This document shows, piece by piece, positions 36,360-44,001 of a stretch of 64,000 nucleotides of DNA. The DNA lies in the NCBI RefSeq assembly GCF_900115095.1, contig NZ_FOVH01000016.1, positions 162,634-226,633 on the forward strand, given 5' to 3'. Below the pieces are notes generated by a model, which saw nothing but the letters and a program-made list of their open reading frames with translations, searched no databases and was not told the origin of the DNA. Position 1 is the stretch's first letter. Every line of letters starts with the position of its first letter. The DNA comes from Actinomadura madurae. Its GTDB lineage: Bacteria; Actinomycetota; Actinomycetes; Streptosporangiales; Streptosporangiaceae. The position numbers were made by a program, and so were the translations under genes.

Positions 36360-38417
36360 TCAGCGGTCGGCGAGGCCCAGCAGGAAGTCGCCGCCCTCGG
36401 TGAGCTCGACGGTGGCGCCGCTGGGCACGTAGACCGTGGTGTCGGGCTCCTCCAGCAGGCAGGGACCGTCGGATCGGCCGAGCGCGCCGAACCCCCGGTG
36501 CACGCCGATCTCGACGCGCTCCCCGGTGAGCGGCTCCAGCACGGCGCGGCGGGTGAGCTCGTGCCGCTCCTCATCGGCGCCCGCGATCTGCTTCACCGTC
36601 TGCACGTCGCTGCGGCCGATGGCCCGGACCCGCGTGTTGATGAGCAGGATGTCGGCCTCCGTCCACGCGGTGCCGGTGCCGAACTCCTCTTCGTAGTCGG
36701 CGATGAACCGGTCGCGCAGCGCCTCCTTGTCCGCCTCGCCGAACGTGCTCACGGGGAGGCGGGTGGTGACCTCGAAGATCTGGCCCACGAACTTCATGTC
36801 CGCCTCGCGCTGGAGCTCTCGGCGGTCGTCCGGGATCCCCTCGGTCTCGAACCACGCCCGCGCGCGTTCCTCAAGGGCCGCGAACTCCTTCTCCAGCGCC
36901 GCGGCGGGCTGGTCCATCGTCCACGGGCTCGTCTGGACGGCGGAGAAGACCGAGTCGGCGTGCATCAGGCCGTAGGCGGAGAAGACCGCGGCGTTGCGCG
37001 GGATCACGACCTCCCGGACCCCGGCCTCGGCGGCGATGGCGGCCGCGAACAGGCCGCACGCGCCACCGAAGCCGACGAGGGTGAACTCGCGCGGATCGTG
37101 CCCCCGGTTCACGGTGATCTTGCGCAGCGCGTTGGACATCTGCGACGTCGCCAGCCGGTACACGCCTTCGGCGGCGGCGTCCTCGGAGATCCCCAGGGGT
37201 TCGGCCACGTGCTTGCGCAGCGCCGTCCGCGCCTTCTCCTCGTACAGGGGGACGGTGCCGCCGAGGTAGTAGTCCGGGTTGATCAAGCCGAGCACCAGCG
37301 CGGCATCGGTGACCGCCGGCCGGGTGCCGCCCTTGCCGTAGCAGGCGGGGCCGGGGGTCGAGCCCGCGCTCTGCGGGCCGACGCGCAGCAGGTTCCGGCC
37401 GTCCACCCAGGCCAGGCTGCCGCCGCCCGCCCCGATGGTCTCGATGTCGACGGCGGTCAGGCTCGTGGGCAGGCCGCCTATCTCGGCCCGGGGCAGCAGC
37501 CGGAACTCCTCGTCCAGGATCGCCGCGGCGTCGAGGCTCGTGCCTCCCATGTCCGCGGTGAGCACCCGGCGGCGCCCCAGGCGCTTGCCCAGCAGCCGCG
37601 CGCCGGTGACGCCGCCGACCGGGCCGGAGTTGAACATCGAGATCGGGGCCTTGCCGGTTTCCTCCACCGACAGGAACCCGCCGTGCACCTGCATGATCTG
37701 CACCCGAGCGCGGAGCCCCCTGCTCCGGAGGTCCTCGGCCAGGTGCTCGAAGTGCGAGGCCACGATCGGCTTCACCGCGGCGTCCAGCGCGGTGGTGACC
37801 ATGCGCTCGTACTCGCGGTAGACCGGTGTCAGGCGGCTGGACAGCGTGTACGGGACGTCGGGGTGGTGGGCGTCCAGGTAATCGCCGATCGCCTGTTCGT
37901 GGACGGCGTTGCGGAACGACCACAGCAGGCAGACCGCGATCGCTTCCGCGCCGGCCGCCAGGACCGCGTCCACCGCGGCGGCGATCGCGTCCTCGGTGAG
38001 CGGGACCAGGACCGTGCCGTGGGCATCGACCCGCTCGGCGACCTCCACGATGCGGCGGCGCTCCACGATGTCCGGCGGCGCCGACATCCGGTGCGGGTCG
38101 CGCTCGTCGGTGCGGGCCGAGCGGGCGATGCGCAGGGTGTCGCGGAACCCCTGCGTGGTCAGCAGTCCCACCGCGGCGTACTTCTGCTCGTCCACCGCGT
38201 TGGTGACGATGGTGTTGCCCAGGACGAAGCGGTCGACCGCGGCGAAGAACTCCGCCTCGGCCATGCCCACACGGTCCCGCAGGACATCCAGGGCGCCGAG
38301 GATCCCGGTGGTCACGTCCTTGGTCGAGAACGCCTTGCCGCGGATCACGCGCCCGTCGACGATCGCCACGGCGTCGGTGAAGGTCCCCCCGACGTCGATG
38401 CCAACATGAAGCGCCAT
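36360..38417 (-). CDS. HyuA/acetone-carboxylase beta-like ATPase subunit
   Basis: This 685-residue hydantoinase A/oxoprolinase (ASKHA fold) protein has the phosphate-1 motif VGIDVGGTFTDAVAIVDG at the N-terminus, SSRLTPVYREYERMVTTALD, NSGPVGGVTGARLLGKRLG with the phosphate-2 motif TADMGGTSLDAA, and GFGGACGLFAAAIAAEAG. It activates the substrate or bicarbonate by ATP-dependent phosphorylation for the partner HyuB-like subunit. It is divergent from the PucR-type regulator, which probably controls it. Hydantoinase, acetone carboxylase and acetophenone carboxylase are all possible by family; the neighbouring CoA-transferase and acetoacetate enzymes favour a ketone carboxylase. Confidence 0.9.
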   Translation of the reverse strand: MALHVGIDVGGTFTDAVAIVDGRVIRGKAFSTKDVTTGILGALDVLRDRVGMAEAEFFAAVDRFVLGNTIVTNAVDEQKYAAVGLLTTQGFRDTLRIARSARTDERDPHRMSAPPDIVERRRIVEVAERVDAHGTVLVPLTEDAIAAAVDAVLAAGAEAIAVCLLWSFRNAVHEQAIGDYLDAHHPDVPYTLSSRLTPVYREYERMVTTALDAAVKPIVASHFEHLAEDLRSRGLRARVQIMQVHGGFLSVEETGKAPISMFNSGPVGGVTGARLLGKRLGRRRVLTADMGGTSLDAAAILDEEFRLLPRAEIGGLPTSLTAVDIETIGAGGGSLAWVDGRNLLRVGPQSAGSTPGPACYGKGGTRPAVTDAALVLGLINPDYYLGGTVPLYEEKARTALRKHVAEPLGISEDAAAEGVYRLATSQMSNALRKITVNRGHDPREFTLVGFGGACGLFAAAIAAEAGVREVVIPRNAAVFSAYGLMHADSVFSAVQTSPWTMDQPAAALEKEFAALEERARAWFETEGIPDDRRELQREADMKFVGQIFEVTTRLPVSTFGEADKEALRDRFIADYEEEFGTGTAWTEADILLINTRVRAIGRSDVQTVKQIAGADEERHELTRRAVLEPLTGERVEIGVHRGFGALGRSDGPCLLEEPDTTVYVPSGATVELTEGGDFLLGLADR

Positions 38418-38622
38418 GCTCGCCGTCCCTCTCGAATGGGTTGGTGCCGATCGTGCTGGGCTGACGGGTGGTAGGTCCGCACCAACGGTCTGTTTCGATT
38501 CACCGGAGATTCCGCCATCCCCGCCGTGGACGCTACGGCCGCCACCTGGTTCAGGCTATGTATCATTCGTCCACTATCCAGGAAAAGTTCCTGTTCGATC
38601 GGTACGGGAAGGCAGGGGCGAC

Positions 38623-40458
38623 ATGGCGAGCACCATCCCGGTCGAGATCGTCATCGACCTGCTCCAGGCCGCGTCGACCGACCGGGAGGTCGACGTGGAC
38701 GGCCTCCTCTCGGAGGCGGCCCTGCCCGAGGAGGGCGCCGCCAAGATCGCCTACGAGCTCCGGCGCCTGCGCGCGACCTCGGACCGCTGGCGCCGCCGCG
38801 GGCGGGAACTGTCGGCCCTCTTCTCATCGGCACGCGAGCTCGCGCAGCTCCGCGACGTGGACGAACTGCTGGGCCGGCTCGTCGAACGGGCGCACGACCT
38901 GGTGGGCACCGACGTCACCTACCTGTCCGAGTTCGACGCGGACAGCAAGGAACTCCGGGTGCGGACCACCCTCGGCTCGATCTCCCCGTCCCTCCTCGGG
39001 CTGCGGGTGCCTCCCGGCATAGGTCTGGCGAGCCAGGTGGTCGAGGGCCGCCGGCCGTGCTGGACGTCCAAGTACGCCACGATGACGCAGGTGCCGCATG
39101 ACTCGGGCATCGACGCCGCCGTCAAGGCGGAGGGCCTGGTGTCGCTGCTCGGCGTCCCGCTGCTGGCCGACGACCAGGTGCTCGGCGTGCTGTTCGCCGC
39201 CAACCGCTTCGAGCACGCCTTCTCGCCTGAGGAGATCTCCCTGCTGTCGGCCTTCGCCGACCACGCCGCGATCGTGCTCCAGACCGCCCGCCTGCTCGCC
39301 CGGGCACGGGACTCGGCCGACGAGGCACGCCGCGCCTACGGAGAACTCGCCCGCCACGTCGAGGCCGTCGAACGCGCCAGCGAAGTCCACAACGACCTCA
39401 CGAACCTCATCCTCCAGGGCGGTGACGCGCCCGATGTCGCGACCGCACTCGGACGTGCGTTGCGGTGCCACGTCAGGCTGCTCGAAACCGACGACACCGA
39501 CGAGCCTCTGCGCGAGGCCGTGGATCGAAGCCGCCGGAGCGGACGTTGCGTCCCCGTGGGAGGAGGCGCCTTCGTGGTGGCGATCGTCGCCGGGACGACG
39601 TCTCTCGGAGCCCTGCTGCTGGAGCAGGGCGAGGTCGCGTTCGGCCCCGTCGAGCTGCGGACCGCCGAACGCGCCGCACAGATCACCGCGCTGCTCAACC
39701 TCAAGCAGGAGGCCATGATCGAGGCCGAGAAGCGCGTCCGCGGCGACCTGCTCGCCGACCTGCTGTCCAACTCCCCCGGCCGCCGGGCCGACATCGCCAC
39801 CCGGGCCCGCGCACAGGGCATCCGGCTCGGTGACCTGCGATCCGTCGTGGTGGTCTGCGTGCCGTCCGAACTCCGCCGTGACGCCGTCCTCGCCCTTCGC
39901 CAGATCGGCGGCCTCGTCGGCGCGCACGCCGAGCATGTCGTGGCCCTCACGTCCGATCCCGACCCGCGCACCGCGAGCACGCACGTCCACCAGGCGGTGA
40001 GCCGCACGCTCCAGGTGCCGGTCCTCGCGGCCGGCGCCAACGTCAGCGACGCCGCCGGCGATCTGCGCACGCAGGTGGACGCGGCCTCGGCATGTCTTCG
40101 AATTCTGCCGTCGCTCGGACTGGACGACGCCGCCGTCACCACCGACGAATACCTTCCCTACACGGCCCTCTTCGGCCCGGGGGAAGCGCGGGTGAACGCC
40201 TACGTACGGCGCGTCATCGGGCCCGTACTGGACTGGGACGGCGAACACTCGGCCAAGCTGCTGCCCACGCTGGCCGCCTACCTCAGCAACCGGATGAGCA
40301 CGGTCGGCGCCGCGCGTGCTCTCCACCTGCACAAGAACACGGTGCTGCAACGCATGGAACGAGTGACCCAGCTCCTCGGCGAGGACTGGCAGGAGCCGGA
40401 CCATCTTTTCCGGATCACCGTCGCGGTCCGCCTCGCCCACCTGACCGATCGCCCATAG
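38623..40458 (+). CDS. GAF-domain PucR/CdaR-type transcriptional regulator
   Basis: The protein has 611 residues. After a helical N-terminus, a GAF domain spans ~residues 75-225 (SARELAQLRDVDELLGRLVE, then LLGVPLLADDQVLGVLFAAN). A coiled segment and a diguanylate-cyclase-like middle region follow. The C-terminal PucR helix-turn-helix ends the protein (LLPTLAAYLSNRMSTVGAAR, LHLHKNTVLQRMERVTQLLG). This class senses metabolites and activates catabolic genes. It sits between the divergent hyuA gene and the co-directional mvaAB pair and could control both. ATG 38623 is preceded by AGGGG; in-frame GTGs further upstream cannot be excluded. The 205-bp upstream gap contains a small palindrome AGGAA-AAG-TTCCT (38580-38592). 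Confidence 0.85.
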   Translation: MASTIPVEIVIDLLQAASTDREVDVDGLLSEAALPEEGAAKIAYELRRLRATSDRWRRRGRELSALFSSARELAQLRDVDELLGRLVERAHDLVGTDVTYLSEFDADSKELRVRTTLGSISPSLLGLRVPPGIGLASQVVEGRRPCWTSKYATMTQVPHDSGIDAAVKAEGLVSLLGVPLLADDQVLGVLFAANRFEHAFSPEEISLLSAFADHAAIVLQTARLLARARDSADEARRAYGELARHVEAVERASEVHNDLTNLILQGGDAPDVATALGRALRCHVRLLETDDTDEPLREAVDRSRRSGRCVPVGGGAFVVAIVAGTTSLGALLLEQGEVAFGPVELRTAERAAQITALLNLKQEAMIEAEKRVRGDLLADLLSNSPGRRADIATRARAQGIRLGDLRSVVVVCVPSELRRDAVLALRQIGGLVGAHAEHVVALTSDPDPRTASTHVHQAVSRTLQVPVLAAGANVSDAAGDLRTQVDAASACLRILPSLGLDDAAVTTDEYLPYTALFGPGEARVNAYVRRVIGPVLDWDGEHSAKLLPTLAAYLSNRMSTVGAARALHLHKNTVLQRMERVTQLLGEDWQEPDHLFRITVAVRLAHLTDRP

Positions 40459-40556
40459 AAATCTCATCAGCATGGACGATCGGTCCGTTCCCCATCGATC
40501 TCATGCGAACTACCGTCGCTCCCTGTACTGCAACCACACGTAGGCGGGGAACCGAC

Positions 40557-41831
40557 ATGCCGCGCACCAGCCGTATCCAGCATCTCCGGGACCTCTCCGT
40601 CGAGGACCGGCGCACGTCCGTCGCCGACGCCGCCGGCCTCGACCCCGCGGCGATCGCCGCCTTCGACCCCGCGCACGGCCTCACCACCGCGCTGGCCGAC
40701 CACATGATCGAGAACGTGGCCGGGATCATCGGAGTCCCGATCGGGGTCGCGACGAACTTCGTCGTCAACGGCTCGGACGTGCTCGTGCCGATGGCGATCG
40801 AGGAGGCGTCGGTCGTCGCCGCGGCGAGCAACGCCGCCAAGGTCGCGCGCGTCCACGGCGGGTTCACCACGTCCTCGACCGCGCCCATCATGCAGGCACA
40901 GGTCCAGATCGTGGGGATCGCCGACCCCGAGGCGGGACGGGTACGGCTGCTGGAGGCCCGTGAGGAGCTGATCGCGCTCGCCGACGCCCAGGACCCGAAG
41001 CTCGTCGAGTTCGGCGGCGGCGTCCGCGACATCGCGGTGCGCCTGGTCCCGTCGCGCGCCGGCACCTATGTCGTCGCGCACCTGCAGGTCGACGTCCGCG
41101 ACGCGATGGGCGCGAACGCGGTCAACACGATGGCCGAGGCCGTCGCCGCCCGGGCGGCCGAGATCGCGGGCGGGAACAGCCTGCTGCGGATCCTCACCAA
41201 CAAGGCCGACCTGCGGCTCTCCCGGGCACGCGCGGTGTTCGACGCCGCCGCGCTCGGCGGCCCCGACGTGGTCGACAACATCATTCACGCCGCCGCGCTC
41301 GCCGAGGCCGACCCCTATCGCGCCGCGACCCACAACAAGGGCATCATGAACGGCATCACCGCGGTCGTGCTCGCCACCGGCAACGACACCCGCGCCGTCG
41401 AGGCCGGCGCCCACTCCCACGCCGTCTCCCCCGCCGGGCGCTACACCTCGCTGTCCCGGTTCGAGAAGGACGCCGACGGCAACGTCGCCGCGGTCCTGGA
41501 ACTGCCCATGCCCGTAGGTCTCGTCGGCGGCGCCACCAAGGTCCATCCCGCCGCTCAGGCGGCGATCGCCCTGCTCGGCGTCCGCACCGCCACCGAGCTC
41601 GCGGAGATCATCACCGCGGTCGGCCTCGCGCAGAACCTCGCCGCCGTCCGGGCCCTGGCCACCGAGGGGATCCAGCGCGGCCACATGTCCCTGCACGCCC
41701 GCAACATCGCCTCGACGGCCGGGGCGACCCCGGAGGAGGTGCCGGCCGTCGTCGCCCGGCTCATCGCGGACAAGCAGCTCCGCGCCGACCACGCCGAGAA
41801 GGTCCTGGCCGAACTGCGGGCCGGACGATGA
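40557..41831 (+). CDS. mvaA: Class II hydroxymethylglutaryl-CoA reductase (degradative type)
   Basis: This 424-residue protein resembles Pseudomonas mevalonii HMG-CoA reductase over its whole length: MIENVAGIIGVPIGVATNF, VPMAIEEASVVAAASNAAKV with the catalytic Glu, DVRDAMGANAVNTMAEAV in the dinucleotide-binding part, ATHNKGIMNGITAVVLATGN with the catalytic Lys, and RGHMSLHARNIA with the catalytic His. In P. mevalonii this enzyme runs in the oxidative direction (mevalonate to HMG-CoA). A 4-bp overlap with an HMG-CoA lyase gene strongly suggests the same use here rather than isoprenoid synthesis. The gene starts 98 bp after the PucR gene. Confidence 0.93.
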   Translation: MPRTSRIQHLRDLSVEDRRTSVADAAGLDPAAIAAFDPAHGLTTALADHMIENVAGIIGVPIGVATNFVVNGSDVLVPMAIEEASVVAAASNAAKVARVHGGFTTSSTAPIMQAQVQIVGIADPEAGRVRLLEAREELIALADAQDPKLVEFGGGVRDIAVRLVPSRAGTYVVAHLQVDVRDAMGANAVNTMAEAVAARAAEIAGGNSLLRILTNKADLRLSRARAVFDAAALGGPDVVDNIIHAAALAEADPYRAATHNKGIMNGITAVVLATGNDTRAVEAGAHSHAVSPAGRYTSLSRFEKDADGNVAAVLELPMPVGLVGGATKVHPAAQAAIALLGVRTATELAEIITAVGLAQNLAAVRALATEGIQRGHMSLHARNIASTAGATPEEVPAVVARLIADKQLRADHAEKVLAELRAGR

Positions 41832-42772
41832 GCGGATACGGGACCCGGCGGCTGCCGGGCCTCCCCGAATCCGTCACCATCTGCGAGGTGGGCCCCCGTG
41901 ACGGACTCCAGAACGAGTCCGCACCGGTGGACGCCGGCGTGAAGATCGAGTTCATCGAACGCCTCGCGGACGCCGGCCATACCCTCATCGAGGCGACGAG
42001 CATGGTCCACCCCGCCCGGGTGCCCCAGCTCGCGGACGCCGAGGAGGTACTCCGCCGCCTCGACCGCCGCCCGGGGGTCCGTTACCCCGTCCTCGTGCCC
42101 AACCTGCGCGGCCTGCGACGAGCCCTCGACCTGGACGTCACCGACATAGCCGTGTTCGCATCGGCCACCGAGAGCTTCGCCAAAGCCAACCTCAATCGCA
42201 CAGTGGCCGAATCACTCGAGATGTTCGCTCCCGTCATCGCCGAGGCCCGCGAAGCCGGGATGCGGGTACGCGGCTACCTTTCCATGTGCTGGGGCGACCC
42301 ATGGGAAGGAGCGGTCTCCACCGACCAGGTCGTCGGCGTCGCGACGGCACTGGCCTCCCTCGGCTGCACCGAACTCAGCCTCGGCGACACCATCGGCGTG
42401 GCCACCCCGGGGCGGGTCATCGCCCTCCTCAAGGCCCTCACCGCCGCCGGGATCCCGCTCGACCGGATCGCCGTGCACTTCCACGACACCTACGGCCAGG
42501 GACTCGCCAACACACTCGTCGCGCTCCAGCACGGGGTGAGCACCGTGGACACCTCGGCAGGCGGCCTCGGCGGCTGCCCCTACGCCGAGAGCGCCACCGG
42601 CAACCTCGCCACCGAAGACCTCCTCTGGCAGCTCGAAGGTCTCGGCATCCGCACCGGCATCGACCTTGCCAAACTGGTCGAGACCAGCACTTGGCTCGCC
42701 GCGCGGCTGGGCCGCCCGAGCCCCTCCTCGGTCGTCCGCGCACTCCAGGACAAACCGATCCCCGCGCAGTAG
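41828..42772 (+). CDS. mvaB: Hydroxymethylglutaryl-CoA lyase
   Basis: This 314-residue TIM-barrel lyase of the HMGL/DRE family has VTICEVGPRDGLQNE (catalytic Arg and metal Asp), SLGDTIGVATPG, the metal histidines in VHFHDTYGQGLAN, and the signature AGGLGGCPYAESATGNLATE with the active-site cysteine. It splits HMG-CoA into acetoacetate and acetyl-CoA. Translationally coupled to mvaA (ATGA). The acetoacetate formed could be activated by the acetoacetyl-CoA synthetase encoded 1.3 kb downstream on the other strand. Confidence 0.94.
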   Translation: MSGYGTRRLPGLPESVTICEVGPRDGLQNESAPVDAGVKIEFIERLADAGHTLIEATSMVHPARVPQLADAEEVLRRLDRRPGVRYPVLVPNLRGLRRALDLDVTDIAVFASATESFAKANLNRTVAESLEMFAPVIAEAREAGMRVRGYLSMCWGDPWEGAVSTDQVVGVATALASLGCTELSLGDTIGVATPGRVIALLKALTAAGIPLDRIAVHFHDTYGQGLANTLVALQHGVSTVDTSAGGLGGCPYAESATGNLATEDLLWQLEGLGIRTGIDLAKLVETSTWLAARLGRPSPSSVVRALQDKPIPAQ

Positions 42773-42833
42773 TCGACTGAACGGATCCGAGCGGCAATTC
42801 AGTCGTCGGCGCACCATCGGATCCGGGCGGCCC

Positions 42834-42965
42834 GATCGGTCCGAGCAGGCGTTCGAGTGGTGGTTCCCGATCGACGACGGTCACGCCCTTACCGAGCCGA
42901 CGGCACGTCGAGGCGATCTCCATCCCGACGAGTCCGCCGACGACGACGATGCGGTTGAGCCTCAT
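42834..42965 (-). pseudogene. Remnant of a flavoprotein/ferredoxin reductase (Rossmann N-terminus only)
   Basis: A 44-codon stretch reads MRLNRIVVVGGLVGMEIAST, then RRLGKGVTVVDREPPLERLL. This is the dinucleotide-binding beta-alpha-beta unit of a ferredoxin reductase or flavin monooxygenase, after which similarity stops. One glycine of GxGxxG appears lost (GGLVG). It is too short to function. The 270 bp between mvaB and the next gene hold only this. Confidence 0.6.
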
Positions 42966-43042
42966 CAACGGCCGTCTTCCCCTTCCGCGCGCGTCGTGAC
43001 GGTCATGGGTGTTCCTGAAGGCCGCGGATCACCGGGGACGGT

Positions 43043-43984
43043 TCAGCGCAGCGTTGCCGCCCATTCCACGACGACCTTGGTGAACAGTTCAGGATCGAAC
43101 TGGTGCATCATGTGGAGCGCCGTCGGGTGGTCCTGGTAGTCACATCGCCGGCCCGCGGACTCGATCAGCTCCTTGGCCTTCATCGCCTGAGCAACCGAGA
43201 GCGCCCCGGGGCTGAGGACACCGGTCTCCGGATCCTCGTGGCGCTGGTGATGGGTGATCAGCACAGGGGTCTTGACCTGCCTCAGCATGATGTCGTGCGG
43301 GCAGTTCACGGCCACGGTGCCCTCGTAGAAGGCGCGCGCCCATTCCGGGTCGTACTCCTTGAAGTTCTGCGGCGGTCGCGAGGGGTCGGGGAACAGCATC
43401 GCCGAGGTGACCGCGGACGCCGAGTCATCGATCGCCCTGGTCAGGCCGTCCCAGTCGCCGACCGACCACTGGTCTCCCAGGTACCGGTTCCAGGCTTCGA
43501 ACATGCCGCCGGCTTCGTGCTGCCGGATGCCGTGGCCGGACGAGGGAGTCAGCTCGGAGGCGAACAAGGGAGGGTCCTCGCAGATCGCACCGCGGATCTG
43601 GCCCGGCATGGAGTACGCCGACAACCAGGCCGCCATCACGCCACCGGAGGAGCAGCCGGAGACGATGAGCGGGCGTCCGATGACCAGCGAGATGAACCTG
43701 ACCAGGTCGCCGCCGAAGTTGTCGAGGCTGTACCGCCGCGGCGTCCAGGTGCTGCGGCCCTGCCCCCTCATGTCGACGGCGAAGACGTGGAAGTGCTCGG
43801 CGAGCAGCCCGATCGAGGGCTCGTAGCTCCACCACGATCCGGTCTGCTCCGGAAGGAGAAGCAGGGCCGGGTTCTCCGGAGAGCCCGCCTCGGCATAGTT
43901 CATGGTGATCTCACCGAGGTCGACCTGCTTCTCGGGGAAGGCGTGCGGGACGAACACGTCCCGGTCCGCCGGGTTTCCTGCCAT
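43043..43984 (-). CDS. Alpha/beta hydrolase
   Basis: This 313-residue hydrolase has the FAVDMRGQGRSTWTPRRYSL strand region, nucleophile elbow VSGCSSGGVMAAWL (GCSSG) and catalytic histidine near PTALHMMHQFDPELF. The acid is probably in the HHQRHEDPE segment. The GCSSG elbow and the following motif resemble lactone hydrolases of the zearalenone-lactonase type, which is only a hint. ATG 43984 follows AAGGAG at a good distance. It is last in the minus-strand FAH-VOC-AacS operon, 17 bp after the synthetase stop, and probably cleaves an ester, lactone or ring-fission product. Confidence 0.82.
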   Translation of the reverse strand: MAGNPADRDVFVPHAFPEKQVDLGEITMNYAEAGSPENPALLLLPEQTGSWWSYEPSIGLLAEHFHVFAVDMRGQGRSTWTPRRYSLDNFGGDLVRFISLVIGRPLIVSGCSSGGVMAAWLSAYSMPGQIRGAICEDPPLFASELTPSSGHGIRQHEAGGMFEAWNRYLGDQWSVGDWDGLTRAIDDSASAVTSAMLFPDPSRPPQNFKEYDPEWARAFYEGTVAVNCPHDIMLRQVKTPVLITHHQRHEDPETGVLSPGALSVAQAMKAKELIESAGRRCDYQDHPTALHMMHQFDPELFTKVVVEWAATLR

Positions 43985-44001
43985 CTCTCGCTCCTTGCTC
44001 T

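Noticed and set aside
34185..38417. Calling the HyuA/HyuB pair an N-methylhydantoinase
   Set aside because: Subunit lengths, the gamma-like tail and the CoA-transferase/crotonase neighbours fit a ketone carboxylase at least as well. Only the family name is safe.
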